A stretch of 64,000 nucleotides of DNA from Trebouxia sp. TZW2008. Its lineage: Eukaryota; Chlorophyta; Trebouxiophyceae; Trebouxiales; Trebouxiaceae. Under the pieces are notes generated by a model. It was not told the DNA's origin. It saw only the letters and a list, made by a program, of their open reading frames with translations, and did not search any database. A program made the translations under genes and the position numbers. The first letter of the stretch is position 1, and each line of letters starts with the position of its first letter. The stretch spans positions 310,001 through 374,000 of the forward strand of contig BDIU01000056.1 of NCBI GenBank assembly GCA_002118135.1, in the 5' to 3' direction. Shown here one piece after another: positions 55,565-64,000 of the stretch.

Positions 55565-58500
55565 TCAGCAAGTGCTATTCAGCAGCAGCTTCAGCTCTGT
55601 GCATGCAGAAAGCAACTGACAATCTGTTGTGTATCCAGGACTGCCAGCATCAGCCAGTAACAGCTCTTTCAAGCTATCATGCACCTCACACTCGTCTAGC
55701 AAATGTATCAACTCAACTTGCCTGGAAAGCAATTGCGCGCTTGCGATGTCAGCACTAGCAGCAGAAGACAGAACATTGGGGCTTGACCTGACTGACGTGC
55801 CTGAAAAGTGCAAGTCACATCTCTGCTGTTCTTGATGATACAAGCTTGATGCTGTGTCCTCATGCCTGCAGTCTGGACAATCATGTACACTGTGATTTTT
55901 GCCCCTGCCAGCTGCACACACAAACTCCTTGCTGTTGTCTCCTGGATCATCCTGGACAACAGCTAATGTCTGACCAGAGCAAGCGCCTTGTATTTCATCT
56001 GAGCAATGGAATGCCGTGGTTTGCTGCGTCTGCTCTGCATGTCCAACAATGCTGCTGCTTGACTGGGCAGATGCAAGCTCTCTGGGTGATGTTGCGGTTG
56101 CTGAGTGCCTTGCAACCCCGCTGCTTGATGGTGTTAGTGCAAGCTGTTCATCGTTGGGTGCTGTTGAGCATGCTGAGTGCCTTGCAACACCACTGCTTGA
56201 CTGGGTTGGTGCAAGCTTTTCAACATTGGGTGGTGTTGAGGATGCTGCATGTCTTGCATCTGCTGAAGACACTGACTGAAAGACTGTACCAACTGCTGTA
56301 TTCTCCGAGACTGAAGTAGCTCTGCCTGAGCAGCTGCCTTCTAGGCTCTCAGCAGCACTTGCTTGGGGGCTGCTAGTCTCGCTGGGCTGCCTGATCAATG
56401 CACCTCCTGCATCTGCCGCTCTGCAGCTGCGTGAACCAGATGCATACAGCAGGCCATGTGTCGCTTTTGCTGAGCCTGTGTCATCTGCTGTGCCTGTTGA
56501 AGGCTGACTATCACTGGCTGAGCAATTGGCACCCAGGCACTGATCCAGGCACTGAGAAGCACTTGCTTGTGGGGTGCTTTGTGAGGCTTCACAAGGGAAG
56601 GCAGGGCTGAAAGCTTCCACCACTGCTGCCAATGCAGCTGTCGATGCAGCTGGCAACACATTGAACGCTGTGTTGGTTGCTTGCTGCTGCAGACTGGCAG
56701 ATGGTAGTATATCTTGCACAGGAGTGCTGCTCTGAGTTGTGTGCTGCGCATCGTTTTCGACACGGGCAGAACTCTGAGATGAAGACAAGGCATTCAACTG
56801 CAGACTGGCAGATGCTGAAACGCCTTGCACAAGCATGCTCGGCTGAGCTGCGTGCTGGTCATCGTCTACAATATGGGCAGAAGTCTGAGATGGAGACGCT
56901 GGCTCTGACTGCTCAGCCGTTACAGGCCAATAGGCTATTGCCGCACTGCACTTCCTCACAGACACCACTGACGGCGGTCCTGTCATGTCTAGAGCACAAG
57001 CTGAGAAAGCTGAGGCAGCAGCAGACCCAGGGTTCCTGCCAGTCAGACCAGCTTGTTCTGCATTGACAGTTGCAGCACCTGTCTGGGCAGCAGCTGGCCC
57101 TGGACTGTTGGTGCCTGCGGCAGTGGGCGCACATAAATGCTGCTCAGACAGCGTTGGATTTGGCGAGGGCTGACTGTCGTCTGGAACTTCTGCAGTGACT
57201 GCAGCTGCAACTGTATCAGCAGCTGCTGACTCCTGGCTGTTGCTGTCAGGACTGAAAGGTGCTGTAGTTGCCAGTGCAGACTGTCCTGAGCCTGCTGCAG
57301 GCTTGTGCTCATCTGCACAACCCACATGACCCTCTGAATCAATCATGGCTGCCTGCTGAGCTGCCAGCTCTGCACAGTGGGTGATGGCAGCAGCATGTTC
57401 AGTGCTGCTGTTGGTTTTCACCAACTTCTGGGCGCCATCTTGTGGTGATTGGAGATATGACTGGCTGCAGTTGCTCATGTCGTCTGTCAAATGTTCTGTG
57501 TGCAGCAGACTGGGGCTGCTAAGGCTGCGCTTGCGTGCGTCAGGAGCTTCTGCTGTGCAGTCAGTGAAGAGTGCACTGTCAACGGTGTCTTCGAAGAGAG
57601 ATGTCAGTGATGACAAACTGTCCCTGCATTTCAACTCAGGTGGTCAAAGCCAACCTCACCTTACCAACAACAGCTTCACTTTCAGTGCAGCCTCTAGTGA
57701 GTGCTGCAATTGTGGTCAGATGCATATTGTTGATTGCATAATCAAATTGCATCTGCAAGCAATCCGTGCCAAAGCTGGGAAACATGAATGCAGTCGGCAC
57801 ATCACAGCAAGAACAGTCTCTGACTATGAGCTCTGTTGTGGGCACTCAGATACATCACACACTTGCCAAGCATAGCACAATCAAGCTGTCTCAAGTCAAC
57901 AAATTGCCTGACCTGATCAATGAGCCTGCATTTGTGTCGCTCTGGCTTGAGGCTGAGCAAGCAATCTGGGCATGGGAGTCTTGCTGAGGCTGCATGCCAC
58001 AACTGCTGGTACAGGGATTTTCTCTGCCTGAAGCTCCGGTGTCTCTCCCAGGCAGAGCCTCTGATCCCTCACCAGCAGAACCCATTGCTGCCTGTGACTC
58101 TCTATCAAGCTCACTGGGTGCAGGTGTGTCCAGCAATGTTCTGTATTCACAGATCATGAGCACTTTGCTTGAATCAGCTGTGGCTTCAGGCGTGGGTTCA
58201 GCTGTGGCTGGTTCTGTGCCAATTGAGCTTGGTCTGCCAGGAATAGAGGATGCTAGCTGTCCACTAGCCATGCAGCCCTTGTATTGCAAATCTGATGTGT
58301 TTTGGCCTGGTGCAGAAGTGACATTGCCAATGTGCTGCGCTGATGCTGTGACTTCAACTGTGGCTTCAAGCATGGGTTCAGCTGTGGGTGCGGTTATTGC
58401 TTCAGCTTTGACTTCAGCTGTGACATCAGCTGTGCCTGGTCCTGAGCTATCTGAGCTTGGACTGCCAAAGATGGAGGATGCCTGTGCTGTCAGATCATCA

Positions 58501-60384
58501 CCCCTGCTGCCTTCAACTGACTCCAGTCGCAACAGAGATGTCAGCTCATCTGTCCTGTTGCCTTTGACTGACTCCAGGCTCAGCACAGATTGCACATCAT
58601 CTGTCCTGTTGCCTCCAAGTGACTGTAGACGCAGCACAGGAGTCAGATCATCTGTTGTGTTGCCTTCAACCGACTCCAAGCACAACACAGCTGGCGCAAT
58701 GGTGGATAGCTGCCATGAAGTGCTGTGTGCGGCAGAATGAAGATCCGCCCTCAGCTGGTGGCTCTTGTCAGAATGCTGCTGCAGACTGTCGAGTGAGCTT
58801 TTTGTCTTCCCACCAGGTGGCGCAATTCTGGACTGCTGCCATGGAGTGCTATGTTCAACAGCACAACTATCTGCCATCAGCGCATGGCTATTGCCAGACT
58901 GCTGCTGATGGCTGCTACAGCTCATTGCCAATTTAACAGGTGAGAATATGCTGGACTGCTGCCATGAAGTGCTGTATTCAGCAACATGACTTTCTGCAAT
59001 CAGCGCATGGCCATTGCCAGACTGCTGCTGCTGGCCGCTCAAGCTCATTGCCACTTCAACAGGTGAGAATATGCTGGACTGCTTCCATGAATTGCTGTGT
59101 TCAGCAAAAGGACTATCTGCCACCAGCGCATGGTCATTGCCAGACTGCTGCTGCAGGGCGTCAAAGCTGTCTGAAGTCTGTTCAGCAGTTGCTGTGCTAG
59201 CGGATTGATGTAGAGGCAAATCACTGGGCAAGGCACTTCTGATTGGGCGCTTGGTGGGCTGAGAGCTGTACAAGCCTGGAGCAGTCTGGGAGGGGTGCTG
59301 CAGAGTATTTGTTGCCTGCATGATGACATCAATGTGCTCAACAGCATCAGCCACAGCCCCAGCCACAGCCCCAGCTGTGGCAGCCAGCGTCAACATCAGA
59401 TGAAAGGTATGAGCTGTCACAGATAGGCAAATCGGCGACATAAAATGATGCTTGGGCTGCTCAGCTGCTTTGCTACTTGGACAAGTTTGTCATTTGTTTG
59501 CCATGCGTTCCCTGCAGTTCCTTGTGTGTGCAACAACACATGCTGGCCAAAAGTTGGCCTGGTCGTAAAGCTGCACTGAAAGCAAGCCTACAACATTGTT
59601 TACCTGATAGCGCTGGCGCCTCCACTTCTGCAAGATGTCCTCTGCTGATGATGCTGCATGCATGCTGCTTTGGATGTCCTGCAGGCAAGGTCCTGTTTCA
59701 GGCATAGTTGTCCCCACAATGCGCGTGGATAGCTTTGATCTAAGTTACCATTTGTACGGCTTGCCAGAAAAAGACGGCAGGTCTACGCAAGTATCAGCCC
59801 ATTTTAGCAAATGAGCTGTACACTGCCTGTACCTGGCTTGCAGGCTGTCCATTGACTTCATGTAGGGGTGCAAGCTGGGTCGTTGCACCATTTGCCTGTC
59901 TGCCTACATTGTTGCTGTAGCGATGTGCTGGAAGCTCATGCTTGTGGGAATGTTGACTGTGCAGGTCTTCCTGCCTGAATCTGTGAGTTGGTTCTGCTGA
60001 GCTGTGAACACCTTGTGCTGTGCTTCCTGGGGCTTTCGGGCTCGCACAAATTCCGCTCTGCGTCGGATGCTGCTCTTGTAAACTGCTGAAAGTGCCTCTC
60101 CTCGCAGCTCGCAATCGTTCCCGGTCAAGCTTAGAACGTGGAGGTGCTTGTCGAAAGCCTTCGATCATATTGCTGATGCGGCCCTTGGCAGTTGACTTGG
60201 AGGTCTGAGCAGGAGCTTGTGAAGCAGCACCTGCGGGAACAGGTGAGTGCCAGTGTATGAGCACAGCTTCAGCACGTCCCTGTACGTGTGCACAGGACGA
60301 ATCAGAGCTGCAAGCTGCACCTGTGCTGCCAGTCTTGCTGAGCAGTTGCTCAAGCTTAGCGCGCCTGATGCTCGAGGCATCCAT
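55565..60384 (-). CDS. Large Ser/Ala/Gln-rich repeat protein, 4 exons, 1380 aa
   Basis: Exons are 60384-59833, 59732-59604, 59315-57913 and 57623-55565; phases agree and total 1381 codons. The start MDASSIRRAKLEQLLSKTG is helical and basic, and a second ordered patch in exon 2 reads SSAEDILQKWRRQRYQ. The rest is low complexity with internal tandem repeats: four of about 41 residues (QQQSGNGHALIAESHVAEYS type), four of 17 residues (LESVEGNTTDDLTPVLR type), and later blocks such as SSGVARHSA three times. The C-terminus RQVELIHLLDECEVHDSLKE may form a short coiled coil. I do not recognise the family. Conserved ends with a disordered middle suggest a scaffold, but no function can be assigned. Only 197 bp separate its stop from the start of the downstream AKR. 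Confidence 0.7.
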
Positions 60385-60848
60385 GGCCTTGATTTGCGGC
60401 ACGAGAGCTGAGCCACCTTGCAGTGACGATTGATCGGGAACTGATCACACAGTGAAGATCAAGTCCAGCTGTGCATGCAGAAGCCGTGCCATGCCTGGTC
60501 TACAGGGCTCCTTGTGCGGGTGTCCACCGCGCATGAAACAGGCAGGCAGTGTTGCAGCAATGCCTTCGTGCACATTCGAACGCTTGTCGAAGAGGAGTGC
60601 TCCAGGGTGTGCTCGACCACCAAAAAATCAATTCACTTTTTGCAACTTTGCTCAAAATTACAGTTGTGAATGTCATGCACTCCCAATCGCAACAGTCAGG
60701 AAACCTGATCAGCTTGCTATGCTGCAACATTATTTATGAGTTCCATGCAGGTGTAAGGCTAAGCAGTAGACTGTGCATGCATTTCGGAGTCTGCAGTCAG
60801 CTGGTCAACTAAGCAAATTGCATGCGGCGCCTTGAGCTGTCTGAAACT
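60385..60848. promoter_or_regulatory. Spacer and probable promoter of the 1380-aa gene
   Basis: 464 bp between the METTL4-like stop and the next start on the same strand. No named motif, repeat or RNA gene was seen. Confidence 0.4.
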
Positions 60849-63985
<3,137 letters not shown>

Positions 63986-64000
63986 CTGCACATCTGATCC

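Noticed and set aside
60241..60295. A 55-bp GT-AG intron inside exon 1 of the 1380-residue gene
   Set aside because: Removing it breaks the frame; the unspliced reading stays open and in phase.

Overview
This window is nuclear DNA from an intron-rich eukaryote, most likely a green alga. Coding regions are split into many short exons joined by GT-AG introns. A tRNA has internal A and B boxes. Gene content (LSm5, kinesin-8, METTL4-type methylase, CHCH protein, plastid-type aldo-keto reductase with an N-terminal transit-like peptide) fits a chlorophyte. Trebouxiophyceae is my guess and is inference only. I built gene models by hand from splice sites, requiring reading-frame phase to stay consistent across every intron. 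Most models close perfectly, with integer codon totals and family motifs that continue across junctions.

Layout from left to right: partial CHCH-domain protein (-, 254-662); chloroplast-type aldo-keto reductase (-, 1649-7015), divergent from LSm5 (+, 7404-7691); TPR plus C-terminal J-domain membrane protein (-, 8963-12487); unrecognised 341-residue protein (-, 13586-15537), divergent from a protein-kinase-fold gene (+, 15879-19987) and downstream membrane-protein exons (+, 21039-22563, perhaps the same gene); kinesin-8 in 19 exons (-, 23843-37309) with a tRNA-Lys(CUU) inside one intron; Gly/His-rich hydrophilin-like protein (-, 38742-39884), divergent from a huge Gln/Ser/Pro-rich protein (+, 40440-46265) that contains the assembly gap 41550-41818; SDR oxidoreductase (-, 47754-50037); aldose-reductase-type AKR (-, 51555-55367); 1380-residue low-complexity protein (-, 55565-60384); METTL4-like MT-A70 methyltransferase (-, 60849 to beyond the right edge).

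The striking signal is shared by most of the multi-exon genes. Short tandem arrays (unit about 75-200 bp, 2-6 copies) straddle an exon-intron border. Each unit repeats the splice site plus the adjoining part of the exon, and the extra copies lie inside the neighbouring intron in decayed form. Examples are kinesin P-loop exons with broken P-loops, a METTL4 catalytic exon whose DPPW has become ASPW, five 21-codon copies of a kinase exon start, and six copies of an aldo-keto reductase exon end. I count more than 20 such arrays in 64 kb. This looks like recurrent border-spanning tandem duplication that lengthens introns and leaves exon fossils with usable or near-usable splice sites.

Two mobile families are also visible. 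One is a roughly 70-bp two-hairpin element with a T-rich tail and 9-19 bp target duplications (SINE-like). The other is a roughly 174-bp MITE with pogo/Tigger-like ends and TA duplications.
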